The translations under genes were made by a program, and so were the position numbers. Of a stretch of 64,000 nt of DNA, positions 53,931 through 63,103 are shown piece by piece. Source of the stretch: Comamonas sp. KCTC 72670 (GTDB lineage Bacteria; Myxococcota; Myxococcia; Myxococcales; Myxococcaceae); the NCBI GenBank assembly GCA_014656495.1, contig BNCN01000005.1, forward strand, positions 310,001 through 374,000, written 5' to 3'. A model generated the notes under the pieces. That model worked only from the letters and a program-made list of their open reading frames with translations, made no database searches and had not been told where the DNA came from. Position 1 is the stretch's first letter, and each line of letters starts with the position of its first letter.

Positions 53931-55718
53931 TCACGAGGCGCCGTCGGACTGCTCGGCCTCGTCCTGCTCGAAGAGGCTCTCCAGCTCTTTGCGGGCCTTG
54001 TCAGCCAGCTCCACCAGCTTCTTTTCGTCGCGGTGGAACCGGGCGGTTTCCCGCAGCAGGTGCTCGTCATGCTCCCGCATGCGCTCGTGGGCGCGGCGGC
54101 TCTCCGAATACGTGAGGCCCAGCTCCTGGAGCACCTCGGTGCCCATCTCCAGGCTGTCGAGGAACGTCTCGCGCGTCACCCGGTCGATGCCCATGTCCAG
54201 CAGCTGGTAGGCGTGCACGCGGTTGCGCGCGCGGGCGAAGAGGACCAGGTGCGGGAAGTGCTCCTTCACGGCGCGGGCGGTGCGCAGGGACGCCTCGATG
54301 TCGTCGATGGCGAGCACGAAGACGCGGGCCTTCTCCGCCCGCGCGGCGCGCAGCAGGTCCAGGCGCGAGGCGTCGCCATAGAAGACCTGGCTGCCAAAGC
54401 GCTTCATGAAGTCAATCTGCTCCGGGCTCGCGTCAATGGCGGTGAAGCCGATGCGCTTGGCGCGCAGCAGGCGGCCCACGATCTGACCCACGCGGCCGAA
54501 GCCGGCGATGATGACGGGGTTGTCCTCGGTGGGGGCCACGTCGTACTCGCGCTTCGCGGACGCGGGCTGAAGGCGCGGGCGCACCCAGCGCTCGTGCAGG
54601 GCGTACAGCAGCGGCGTGGTGGCCATGGACAGGCCCACCACCACGACGAGCAGCTCCGACAGCGCGCGCTCCATGACGTGCTGGCCGGTGGCGAGCGAGA
54701 AGAGGACGAAGGCGAACTCACCGCCCTGGGAGATGACGACCGCCAAGTCCAGCGCGGGCGCGCGCTGCTTGAGCGCGACGCGGCCCAGGCCGTAGAGCAC
54801 CGCGCCCTTGAGCGCCACCAGCCCCAGCACCAGGGCCAGCACCACCAGGGGCTTCTGGAGGATGAGGCTCAGGTTCACCGACATGCCCACGGTGATGAAG
54901 AACAGGCCCATGAGCAGGCCCTTGAAGGGCTCCAGGTCGGCTTCCAGCTCGTGGCGGTACTCGGAGTCCGCCAGCAGCACGCCGGCGAGGAAGGCGCCCA
55001 GCGCCATGGACAGGCCCACGGCGTTCACGAGCGACGCGGTGCCCACCACCACCAGCAGCGCGGTCGCGGTGAAGAGCTCCTGGCTGTGGGTGGCGGCCAC
55101 GGCGCGGAACACCGGGCGCACCAGGTAGCGGCCCGCCAGCACCACCGCGGCCAGCACGCCCACGTCCTTGAGCAGCAGCAGCCACACGGGGCCGGGTGAC
55201 GGTGCGGCGCCGTCGCCCAGCAGCGGCATCAACGCCAGCAGCGGCACCACCGCCAGGTCCTGGAAGAGGAGGATGCCGAAGGCGAGCTGGCCAGCGGCGG
55301 TGGTGAGCTGGTTGCGCTCGGCCAGCAGTTGGAGCGCGAAGGCGGTGGAGGACAGCGACAGGCCGAAGCCGGTGATGATGGCCGCGCCGCGCGGGAGCCC
55401 GAGCAGCAGGCCCACGCCCGCGAGCAGCAGTCCGGTGAGCAACACCTGCGCGCCGCCCAGGCCGAAGACGGAGCGGCGCAGCGCCCACAGCCTGCGGGGC
55501 TCCAGCTCCAGTCCAATGACGAACAGCAGCAGCACCACGCCCAGCTCGGCCACGTGGAAGATGTGCTCCACGTCACCAATGAGCCTCAGCCCCCAGGGGC
55601 CAATGGCGGCGCCCGCCGCGAGGTAGCCCAGCACGGAGCCCAGGCCGAGCTTCCGGGAGAGAGGGACGGCCACCACCGCCGCCGCGAGGAAGACGAGCGC
55701 CTGCTGCAGGAAGGACAT
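53931..55718 (-). CDS. Kef-type cation:proton antiporter with RCK/TrkA-N domain
   Basis: 595 residues from the ATG at 55718. Residues about 1-385 are a CPA2 exchanger with about 12 membrane helices, including 'LLLFVIGLELEPRRLWALRR', GFGLSLSSTAFALQLLAER and FQDLAVVPLLALMPLL (the conserved Q-D region). Residues about 412-540 are an NAD-binding RCK domain with IIAGFGRVGQIVGRLL. The final ~60 residues are a charged coiled coil. It probably exchanges K+ or Na+ for protons under nucleotide control; there is no GSH-site evidence. Stands alone between kinase genes. Confidence 0.9.
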   Translation of the reverse strand: MSFLQQALVFLAAAVVAVPLSRKLGLGSVLGYLAAGAAIGPWGLRLIGDVEHIFHVAELGVVLLLFVIGLELEPRRLWALRRSVFGLGGAQVLLTGLLLAGVGLLLGLPRGAAIITGFGLSLSSTAFALQLLAERNQLTTAAGQLAFGILLFQDLAVVPLLALMPLLGDGAAPSPGPVWLLLLKDVGVLAAVVLAGRYLVRPVFRAVAATHSQELFTATALLVVVGTASLVNAVGLSMALGAFLAGVLLADSEYRHELEADLEPFKGLLMGLFFITVGMSVNLSLILQKPLVVLALVLGLVALKGAVLYGLGRVALKQRAPALDLAVVISQGGEFAFVLFSLATGQHVMERALSELLVVVVGLSMATTPLLYALHERWVRPRLQPASAKREYDVAPTEDNPVIIAGFGRVGQIVGRLLRAKRIGFTAIDASPEQIDFMKRFGSQVFYGDASRLDLLRAARAEKARVFVLAIDDIEASLRTARAVKEHFPHLVLFARARNRVHAYQLLDMGIDRVTRETFLDSLEMGTEVLQELGLTYSESRRAHERMREHDEHLLRETARFHRDEKKLVELADKARKELESLFEQDEAEQSDGAS

Positions 55719-55765
55719 GCGGCTTGCCTCGCACGTCCCTCCAGGTGGCGGCAATGCGGCGGGAG

Positions 55766-57478
55766 TCAGGCGTCCGCGGCGCCGCGCGCGAGCGGCGGGT
55801 GGGGCTGCGGCGTCATGGACGCCGCGGCCGAGGGCAGGGTGAAGGTGAAGATGCTGCCGACGCCCAGCGTGCTCTCCGCCCGGATGCCGCCGCCGTGCGC
55901 CTCCACCAGGCCCTTGGCGATGGCCAGGCCCAGGCCGGTGCCCCGGCTGGCCGCGTCGCGGGCCTGCCAGTACCGGTCGAAGATGTGGGGCAGCGCGTCC
56001 GGGGCGATGCCGGAGCCGGTGTCCCGCACGTGGATGGACACCTCGCCCCCGCCCGCGGGGCGCGCGCTCAGCGCCAGGTGGCCACCCACGGAGGTGAACT
56101 TCACCGCGTTGCCCAGCAGGTTGCCCAGCACCTGGAGCACCCGCACCCGGTCGCAGCGCACGCGCGTGTCGACGGAGGGCAGGTCCACGGACAGGTGCAG
56201 GCCCTTGGCCTCCGCCAGGGGGCGGATGGCGTCCAGGGCCTCGGTGAGGAGCGCCGACAGGGCGTACTCGCCCCACTCCAGCGGCAGCCCGCCCGCCTCC
56301 AGGCGGCCCCAGTCGAGCAGGTCGGAGATGAGGCGCGACATGCGCTCGGTGGCGTCCTGGATGCGGGTGGCCTGCTTGGCCACGCTCTCCCCGCCGGGCT
56401 TCGCGCCCGCGCCGCGCAGCAGCAGCGCCGCGCCCAACTGCACCACGCCCAGCGGGTTCTTCAAGTCATGCGACACCACCGCCAGCAGGTCCTCGCGGGC
56501 CCGCGCCGCGCGGCGGGATTCGCCCACCAGCCGCGCGTTGTCGATGGCGAGGCTGGCCCGGAGGCACAGGTCCTCGGCCAGGGCCAGGTCGTCCGGGCCG
56601 TAGCGCCGACCCGAGCCCGACGACACGAAGGTGACGGCCCCCAGCGTGTGCCCGCGCGCGCGCAGCGGGACAATCATGTACGAGCGCGCCTGGAGCAGCC
56701 GCAGCAGCGCGGGGTGCGCCGGCTCGGCGGCGGCGGCGCGCAGCAGCGAGTCCGTCACCGCCGGCACCAGCTCCGGCTCGCCGGTGCGCAGCACGCGCAG
56801 GAGGCCCACGGGGGCGTCCTCGCGCAGCTCGGTGCGCGTGGGCAGCGCGCCCGCGCGCTCCTGCTGCGTCGGGTCCAGGCAGGCCACCGCGACCCGCGTC
56901 ACCCAGGGGCCCTGCTCCAGCGCGTCCACCAGGCACCAGTCCGCCAGGTCCGGCACCGTCAGGTGCGCCAGCAGCGTGTACATGCCCTGCGGGTCCGGCG
57001 GGTGGGTGAACAGCGTCGTCATCGCCTGGTAGAGGAAGGAGCGGCGGCGCTCGGCCTGCTCCACCTCCGCCCGCGCGGCGAGCTCCAGCTCCATGGCGCG
57101 GGAGAACACGGCCTCCGCGTCGGTGAGCGGGCGCGCCGTCACCAGCACGCAGCCGGGGCCGTCGTCCTCCGCGGGCAGCGGCTGGAGCACCAGCGCGTGG
57201 CGCCGGGGCCCCGCTTCGGTGGTCCAGGGCAGCTCCAGGTCGGACGCGTACCCGGTGACCCTCACCCGGGCGCGGGCCGACTCCAGGCGGGCCATCTCTT
57301 CCGGGGCGAAGCCCAGCTCGCCCCAGTGCCTGCCCAGCAGCGCCTCGACGGGCTTCCCCACGGCCCGTGCGCCCGCCTGGCTGCAGGCGAGGATGCGGCC
57401 TCCGTCATCCAAGACGTAGGCCGGGTCGGGGAGGACGGCGAAGGCTGCGGCGAAGGACGTGGGGAGTCGAGCTGCCAT
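55766..57478 (-). CDS. PAS-GAF histidine kinase
   Basis: 570 residues from the ATG at 57478; the frame is open to a TTG at 57574, and the chosen ATG has no good Shine-Dalgarno, so the start is uncertain. PAS-like domain about 8-115, a helix rich in Ala/Glu, GAF about 150-315 (YMIVPLRARGHTLGAVTFVS), HisKA with H337 in VVSHDLKNPLGVV, and HATPase_c with LLGNAVKFTSVGG and 'RGTGLGLAIAKGLVEAHGGG'. Soluble, orphan. It is separated from the upstream chemosensory operon by a terminator, so it is not part of it. Confidence 0.88.
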   Translation of the reverse strand: MAARLPTSFAAAFAVLPDPAYVLDDGGRILACSQAGARAVGKPVEALLGRHWGELGFAPEEMARLESARARVRVTGYASDLELPWTTEAGPRRHALVLQPLPAEDDGPGCVLVTARPLTDAEAVFSRAMELELAARAEVEQAERRRSFLYQAMTTLFTHPPDPQGMYTLLAHLTVPDLADWCLVDALEQGPWVTRVAVACLDPTQQERAGALPTRTELREDAPVGLLRVLRTGEPELVPAVTDSLLRAAAAEPAHPALLRLLQARSYMIVPLRARGHTLGAVTFVSSGSGRRYGPDDLALAEDLCLRASLAIDNARLVGESRRAARAREDLLAVVSHDLKNPLGVVQLGAALLLRGAGAKPGGESVAKQATRIQDATERMSRLISDLLDWGRLEAGGLPLEWGEYALSALLTEALDAIRPLAEAKGLHLSVDLPSVDTRVRCDRVRVLQVLGNLLGNAVKFTSVGGHLALSARPAGGGEVSIHVRDTGSGIAPDALPHIFDRYWQARDAASRGTGLGLAIAKGLVEAHGGGIRAESTLGVGSIFTFTLPSAAASMTPQPHPPLARGAADA

Positions 57479-57560
57479 GAGGGGACTGGCTGAAGTGAGG
57501 TCCCCATCATGACACCGCTCGGCGGATGGACCATCCCGACGGCGTCCGATTCCGGCGGAT

Positions 57561-57583
57561 GTTTTAAAACCCAATATTTTGGG
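57561..57583 (-). terminator. AT-rich intrinsic terminator after the cheB gene
   Basis: On the minus strand CCCAA (57583-57579), loop AATA, TTGGG (57574-57570) and then TTTT (57569-57566), continuing into AAAAC. It lies 10 bases after the stop of the CheB gene and ends the second chemosensory operon. The stem is short, but the local AT-richness in a GC-rich region makes it stand out. Confidence 0.65.
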
Positions 57584-57592
57584 TGGATTAAC

Positions 57593-58654
57593 TCAGACTC
57601 CTCCGTTTCCCCGGAACGCCGCGGAGAGCCGGGCAGCCAGGTCGGGGAGGGCGATGACCTCGTGCGCCAGGTTGGCGCCCACCACCACGCCGGGCATGCC
57701 GTAGACGACCGAGGACTGCTCGTCCTGGGCCAGGATGCGGCCTCCCGCGCCGTGCAGCTCGCGCACCCCCTCCAGCCCGTCCTGTCCCATGCCGGTGAGG
57801 ATGACGGCCAGGGAGGCGGAGCCATAGGCGCGCGCCACCGAGCGGAACATCCACGTCGCGGACGGCCGGAAGCCGTTCACCGGCGCGGCCCGGGACACCT
57901 CGGCCCGGCCCTCGCCTCGCACGCCGAGGTGGCGATCATCCGGGGCCAGGTACACATGCCCCGGGAGCAGGGGCTCGCCGTCCTCCGCGACCTTCACCGG
58001 CAGCGGCCCCGCCGTCCCCAGCCAGTGGGCCAGCCCCTGGCTGAAGCCGATGGCGATGTGCTGCACCACCAGCAGGGGCACGGGGACGCTCGCGGGCAGC
58101 TCGGAGAGCAGGCGGAAGAGGGCGGCCGGGCCGCCCGTGGAGGCGGCCAGCGCCACCACCCCGGGCGGCGTGGGCGACACGGGCGGCTTGGGGATGGCGG
58201 GCGCGGCCAGCGGCGGGGCGGAGCGGTCCGGCCAGCGGCGCACCACCTTCACCTCGGCCATGGCCTTGAGGGTGTCGCGCAGGCGGCGGCTGTCCGTGTC
58301 GAAGTCCGGTGACTCCGGGCCCAGCGGCTTCTGGAGCACCGCGAGCGCGCCGGCGCGCAGCGCGGCCATGGACGTCTGGATGTCACGCTCCACCAGGGTG
58401 GACACCACCACCACCGGCGTGGGCACCTCCGTCATGATGCGGCGCGTGGCCTCCAGGCCGTCCATGCGCGGCATCTGGATGTCCATGGTCACCAGGTTGG
58501 GCCGCAGGCGCTGGGCCAGCTCCACCGCCTCCACGCCGTCCTTGGCCTCGCCCACCACCGTCAGGGCGGGGTCGGCACGGAGGATTTCCACCAGCAGGCG
58601 TCGGGCGGTGGGCGAGTCCTCGGCCACCAGGATGCGCAACGGGTCGTTCTTCAT
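57593..58654 (-). CDS. CheB-type methylesterase of the second chemosensory operon (WspF-like)
   Basis: 353 residues. Receiver with ED12-13, acceptor D58 (LVTMDIQMPRMDG) and K in VLQKPLGP. Linker, then the esterase domain with S172 (ALAASTGGPAALF), H199 (VQHIAIGFS) and the Asp in ILTGMGQDGLEG. Its start overlaps the CheA-receiver stop (ATGA, 58651-58654). As the last gene of the operon it corresponds in place and type to WspF, the resetting enzyme of Wsp-like systems. Confidence 0.92.
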   Translation of the reverse strand: MKNDPLRILVAEDSPTARRLLVEILRADPALTVVGEAKDGVEAVELAQRLRPNLVTMDIQMPRMDGLEATRRIMTEVPTPVVVVSTLVERDIQTSMAALRAGALAVLQKPLGPESPDFDTDSRRLRDTLKAMAEVKVVRRWPDRSAPPLAAPAIPKPPVSPTPPGVVALAASTGGPAALFRLLSELPASVPVPLLVVQHIAIGFSQGLAHWLGTAGPLPVKVAEDGEPLLPGHVYLAPDDRHLGVRGEGRAEVSRAAPVNGFRPSATWMFRSVARAYGSASLAVILTGMGQDGLEGVRELHGAGGRILAQDEQSSVVYGMPGVVVGANLAHEVIALPDLAARLSAAFRGNGGV

Positions 58655-60852
58655 AGCAGTCGTCTCAGCGTCTCCAGCAGGCTCGTCGGGTCGAACGCGC
58701 TCTTCACCAGATAGGCACTGGCACCGGCCTGGAGCCCGCGCGCCTTGTCCTCCGCCTTGCCCCGGGCGGTGACGAGCACCACCGGCAGGCGGGAGAAGCG
58801 CGGCGAGGCGCGCACGGCCTCGGTGAGCGAGAAACCATCCATGCGCGGCATCTCCACGTCCAGCACGAGCGCGTCCGCGCCGCCCGCCTGGAGCCGCTCC
58901 CAGGCGTCCGCGCCGTCCACGCAGGCCACCACCTCGTAGCCCGCGCTCTCCAGGATGCTCTGCTCCAGCGCGCGCGTGGTGGGCGAGTCATCCGCGAGCA
59001 CCACCCGCCGCCGCGTCCGCTGCGCCGCGGGCGCCGGGAAGAGCGACGCGGCCGGGCGGCCTCCCGCCGCGCGCACCAGCGATACGGGGTTGAGCAGCAG
59101 CGACAGCCGCCCGTCCGGCAGCACCGCCGCCGCCGACACGTGCCGGGCGCGGCGCACGCGGTGGCCCAGGGAGCGCACCAGGGCCTCCTGCTCCGCCAGC
59201 ACCTCGTCCACCACCACCACGGCGCGCGCCGTTCCGGAGGCCAGCACCACCGCGCCCCGGCGCGTGCGCGGCGGACCGGGCGGCAGGCCCAGCACGTCCG
59301 CCAGCGAGGCCAGCGGCACCAGCGCGTCCCCGGAGGCCCACGCCGGGCGGCCCTCCACGTCCCGCACCTCGCCGGGGGACAGGCGCACCAGCCGCGCCAC
59401 GCTCTCACTGGCCAGCGCCAGAATCTGACCGCCCGCGGACACCAGCAGCACCCGCAGCGTGCTCAGCGTCAGGGGCACGTCCAGGGTGAAGCAGGTGCCC
59501 CGGTCCGGCAGCGTCGTCACCTCCACGCTGCCGCGCAGGCCCTCGACGTGCATGCGCACCACGTCCAGGCCCACGCCTCGGCCCGCAACCTGGGTGACCG
59601 TCACGGCGGTGGACAGCCCCGGCAGGAACACCAGCCGCGCGGCCTCCTCGTCGTCCTCGGGCACCTTCAGGCCCCGGGCGCGCGCCCGCTCCCGCAGCGC
59701 GGCGAGGTTCAGGCCCCGCCCGTCGTCGTCCACCGTCACCTCGACGCGGCTGCCCTTGAGCCGCGCGGACAGGGTGAGGCGGCCCTCGGGCGGCTTGCCC
59801 TGGCGCTCGCGCTCCTCGGGGGACTCCAGGCCGTGCGCCACCGCGTTGCGCACCAGGTGCAGCAGCGGCTCGCGCAGGCCCTGGAGCAGCGACCGGTCCA
59901 GCTCCAGCGCGCCGCCGTGAATCTCCAGCCGCACCTGCCGGTCCAGGCTGCGCGCCACGTCGCGCGCGGCGCGCTCCAGTCCCTCACAGCCTTCTTCGAA
60001 GGACAGGGTGCGCGCGCGGCGGACCTCGTCATCCAGGCCCGTGGCCACGCCGCCCAGCGTTCGCCGGTCCGCGGCCAGGTCCATCGTCACCCGCGACAGC
60101 TCCGTCTCCGCGCGCAGCAGCGCCTGTTCGCCGGGGGTGCCGAGCACCGCCTCGCGCGCCTGGGCCAACGCCTCGCGCACCGACTCCAGCGCCTCGGCGC
60201 GGCCCTCCAACCGCAGCGTCGCCACGCGCAGCTCGCCGCTGCGCGCCAGCAGGGCGTCCAGCTTCTGCGCCGAGACGCGAACGGGCAGGGCGTCCACGCC
60301 GGCGGGCGCGGCGGGTGGGGGCTCCTGCGGCGAGGGCGGCTCGGCGGAGGCTGGCGGCGTGGGCTCCAACGGGGCTCGCGCGGGGTGCGCCACGTCGTCC
60401 AGCGCCGGGACGGTGGCCGCTGTCGCGGGGGCCCTGCCCCGTGACGAGGCGGGGGGGGCGGCGGCGCGCTCCAGCTGGGGCAGCAGCGCCTCCAGGGGCG
60501 AGCCCACCAGCTCCTGCCGCGCGGCCAGGCGGCGGCCCGCGTCGTCCAGCGCGTCCACGGTGGTGAAGCACAGCTCGAAGACCTCGGCCGTGCCCGCGCC
60601 CGCGTCGCGCACGCCCTCCAGCACCTCCTCCATGCGGTGGCAGGCCGTCTCCACCAGGGTGGCGCTGGCCGCGCGCGCCGCGCCCTTCACGCTGTGCAGC
60701 GTGCGCAGCAGGGACGCCACGAGCTCCGCCATGCGCGCGGGGGCGGTTTCACGCTCCAGGGCCAGCAGCTCGCGGTTGAGCGAGACGATGTGCCCCTCGA
60801 GCTCCTCGAGGAACGTGGCGAGCAGCGCTTGGGCCAACCGGTCGCGGTCCAT
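58651..60852 (-). CDS. CheA-receiver hybrid kinase (WspE-like)
   Basis: 733 residues. P1 HPt with H53 in RTLHSVKGAARAAS, a Pro/Ala linker (about 125-195), P3 helices, P4 ATPase with HLVRNAVAHGLE, DDGRGLN and GRGVGLDVVRMHV, P5 CheW-like domain, and a C-terminal receiver (about 610-733) with ADDSPTTRALEQ, acceptor Asp in ALVLDVEMPRMDG and K in YLVKSAFD. Fused receivers are typical of CheA proteins in alternative-function systems such as WspE and FrzE. It starts one base inside the receptor stop (TGATG). Confidence 0.92.
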   Translation of the reverse strand: MDRDRLAQALLATFLEELEGHIVSLNRELLALERETAPARMAELVASLLRTLHSVKGAARAASATLVETACHRMEEVLEGVRDAGAGTAEVFELCFTTVDALDDAGRRLAARQELVGSPLEALLPQLERAAAPPASSRGRAPATAATVPALDDVAHPARAPLEPTPPASAEPPSPQEPPPAAPAGVDALPVRVSAQKLDALLARSGELRVATLRLEGRAEALESVREALAQAREAVLGTPGEQALLRAETELSRVTMDLAADRRTLGGVATGLDDEVRRARTLSFEEGCEGLERAARDVARSLDRQVRLEIHGGALELDRSLLQGLREPLLHLVRNAVAHGLESPEERERQGKPPEGRLTLSARLKGSRVEVTVDDDGRGLNLAALRERARARGLKVPEDDEEAARLVFLPGLSTAVTVTQVAGRGVGLDVVRMHVEGLRGSVEVTTLPDRGTCFTLDVPLTLSTLRVLLVSAGGQILALASESVARLVRLSPGEVRDVEGRPAWASGDALVPLASLADVLGLPPGPPRTRRGAVVLASGTARAVVVVDEVLAEQEALVRSLGHRVRRARHVSAAAVLPDGRLSLLLNPVSLVRAAGGRPAASLFPAPAAQRTRRRVVLADDSPTTRALEQSILESAGYEVVACVDGADAWERLQAGGADALVLDVEMPRMDGFSLTEAVRASPRFSRLPVVLVTARGKAEDKARGLQAGASAYLVKSAFDPTSLLETLRRLL

Positions 60853-62495
60853 CAGCGCCCGTACTCTCCCAGCAAGCCCTTGAGCTTCTGGCCCATGCCG
60901 TTGAGGTCCTGCATGGCGCGCTCGGTCTGCCGCGACGAGATGAGGGCCTGCTGCGTGGCCTGGTTCACGTCATGCATCGCCTGGCGAATCTGGCCAATGC
61001 CGGTGGCCTGCTGATTCGCCGAGGCGGCGATCTGCGCCGCGGTCAGCGAGGCCTGGGCCAGCAGGTCCGACAGCGTCTGGATGTTGGCGCCCGCCTCGGA
61101 CACCACGCGGGTGGCGGCGGCCACGCTCTTGGTGCCTTCCTCGGTGGTCATCACCGCGCCGTGAGTGGCCTTCTGAATCTGCCCCAGAATCTGGCGCACC
61201 TGGCCGGTGGCCTTCTTGGACTGGTCGGCCAGCGCCTTCACCTCGGAGGCCACCACCGCGAAGCCCCGGCCGTGCTCCCCGGCGCGGCTGGCCTCGATGG
61301 AGGCGTTGAGGGCCAGCATGTGCGTCTGCTCGGAGATGTCGTTGACGGTGGTGATGATGTCGCCAATGGCCTGGGCCTGCTCGGCCAGGGCGAGGATGCG
61401 CGAGGCGATGGACTCCACCTGCTCGCGCACCGAGCCCATGGCGCCCACGGCCTCCTCCACGGCGCGGCGGCCGCTGCGGCCCACCTCCTCGGCGTGGCGC
61501 GCGGAGTCGCTCACGGCGCGGGCGCGGCCGGCGGCCTCCTCGGACGTCTTGGTGATTTCCTCGATGGTGCTCACCGTCTCCGTCACCGCGCTGCCCTGCT
61601 CCTGGGCGCCCGCGACCTGCTCGGTGGTGCTGGAGAGGATTTCCGCGCTGGCGCCGGCGAGCTGGTTGACGAACTCGGCCACGGTGCGGAGCGTGTGCTC
61701 GCGCTGCTCGGATTCCTTCTCGAGCTGGTCCTCGTTCTGCTGCCGCTTCTCCGCCATGTCGTTGAAGGCGCGCGCCAGCTCCGTCGTCTCGTCGCTGCCC
61801 TTCACCGGGATGCGGTGCTGCAGCTTGCCGCGGCCGAGCTGCTGGGCTCCCTCCATGAGCCCGCGCAGCGGCTCGGTGATGCCGCGGGTGATGATGTAGC
61901 TGCCGGCGCCGACGATGAGCACGCCCAGCGCGGTGCCGATGCCCAGCACCCAGAGGATGCGCTGCGCCATGTCCCGGGCGGCGTCCGCGTGTTCGTCCCA
62001 GCGCTCCTGCTCCGCCACCAGCATCTCGTCGATGACCTGCTTGAGCTGGAGCATCACCTCCCGGCCCTGTCCGGTCTGGATGAACTTCGCGCCCGCCTCC
62101 ATGCCCTGCTCGCGGCGCAGGCGGATGCCCTCCTCCAGCCGGTTGACCCGCTGGGTGACGATGGGCTCCAGCCGGTTCAGGCGCGCGCGCTGGTTGGGGT
62201 GGTCCGCCATGGCGTCGCGCAGCCGGAGCAGGTCGTTCTGGAGCGCCGCCGTGGCCTCCCGGTAGGGCACCAGGTAGGACTCGTCCCCGGTGAGGATGTA
62301 GCCGCGCTGGCCGGACTCGGCGTCCATCAGCAGCGCGCGCACCTCGCGGATGATGCGGAAGTTCTCATGGGCCTTCAGCAGGCCGGCCGTGCTCGTCGTG
62401 AGCTGGTTGGCGCCCTGGAAGGACACGCCCGCCACGAGCAGCAACATCAACAACGACAGTCCGAATCCGAATGCGATGCGGTTCCCGATGCTCAT
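60852..62495 (-). CDS. Membrane chemoreceptor with CHASE3-like sensor, HAMP and MCP domains
   Basis: 547 residues. TM1 about 9-29 ([18 protein letters not shown]), a helical periplasmic sensor of about 155 residues with the CHASE3-type '[20 protein letters not shown]', TM2 about 188-207, HAMP about 209-262 ([20 protein letters not shown]), and the signalling domain with the tip '[20 protein letters not shown]' and [19 protein letters not shown]. Input is probably periplasmic or membrane-derived. Starts by ATGA overlap with the CheW gene. Confidence 0.93.
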   Translation of the reverse strand: MSIGNRIAFGFGLSLLMLLLVAGVSFQGANQLTTSTAGLLKAHENFRIIREVRALLMDAESGQRGYILTGDESYLVPYREATAALQNDLLRLRDAMADHPNQRARLNRLEPIVTQRVNRLEEGIRLRREQGMEAGAKFIQTGQGREVMLQLKQVIDEMLVAEQERWDEHADAARDMAQRILWVLGIGTALGVLIVGAGSYIITRGITEPLRGLMEGAQQLGRGKLQHRIPVKGSDETTELARAFNDMAEKRQQNEDQLEKESEQREHTLRTVAEFVNQLAGASAEILSSTTEQVAGAQEQGSAVTETVSTIEEITKTSEEAAGRARAVSDSARHAEEVGRSGRRAVEEAVGAMGSVREQVESIASRILALAEQAQAIGDIITTVNDISEQTHMLALNASIEASRAGEHGRGFAVVASEVKALADQSKKATGQVRQILGQIQKATHGAVMTTEEGTKSVAAATRVVSEAGANIQTLSDLLAQASLTAAQIAASANQQATGIGQIRQAMHDVNQATQQALISSRQTERAMQDLNGMGQKLKGLLGEYGR

Positions 62496-63103
62496 ACTGC
62501 TCCCTCGTCGGACAAATCGAACATGAGGCGACTGTCACTCAGCAGCGCGTCGCCCTCCAATACCAGCGTGCCGTCCCTGTCGGCCGCGGACACGAGGCTC
62601 CCGGCCACGTCGTCCAGGGCGCTGGGCGGCTCCAGCAGCATGTTGCCCGCCAGCACGGTGACTTCTTCCACTTCCTCGGTGCGCAGGCCCAGCTCGGGGC
62701 GGTGCGTCCCCACGACGAGCAGGGGCCCCGGGTTGTCCGCGGGCGCGCGTCCGAAGAGCGGCGCCAGCTCCACCACGGGCAGCACCTCGCCGTGCATCAA
62801 CGTGAGGCCGCGCAGCGCGGGCGGGGCGCCGGGCAGGGCCACCAGCTCCGGGGTGCGCACCACCTCGATGACGAAGCGGGACTCCAAGGCGTAGCGCTGG
62901 CCCGCGGCCTTGAAGCGGACCACCTCGCGCAGGGTGCCGGGGTCCACGTCGGGCTTGGGCTCGCGGGCGAGCGAGCGCGCGCGGGCATCCAAGAGCGCCG
63001 ACGCCTCCTCGGGCGACAGCGTGCCTTGCTCCTTCTCCAACTCGGCCAGCTTCGCCAGCCGCGCGCGGGTCGCCGCCCAGTCGATTTCGCCGGAACCCGG
63101 CAT
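62492..63103 (-). CDS. CheW-like adaptor with N-terminal extension (WspD-like)
   Basis: 203 residues. The first ~60 are helical and charged (a possible partner-binding extension), followed by a CheW domain: [20 protein letters not shown], '[20 protein letters not shown]', [20 protein letters not shown]. The longer form resembles WspD rather than a minimal CheW. It starts one base inside the stop of the upstream TPR gene. Confidence 0.88.
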   Translation of the reverse strand: MPGSGEIDWAATRARLAKLAELEKEQGTLSPEEASALLDARARSLAREPKPDVDPGTLREVVRFKAAGQRYALESRFVIEVVRTPELVALPGAPPALRGLTLMHGEVLPVVELAPLFGRAPADNPGPLLVVGTHRPELGLRTEEVEEVTVLAGNMLLEPPSALDDVAGSLVSAADRDGTLVLEGDALLSDSRLMFDLSDEGAV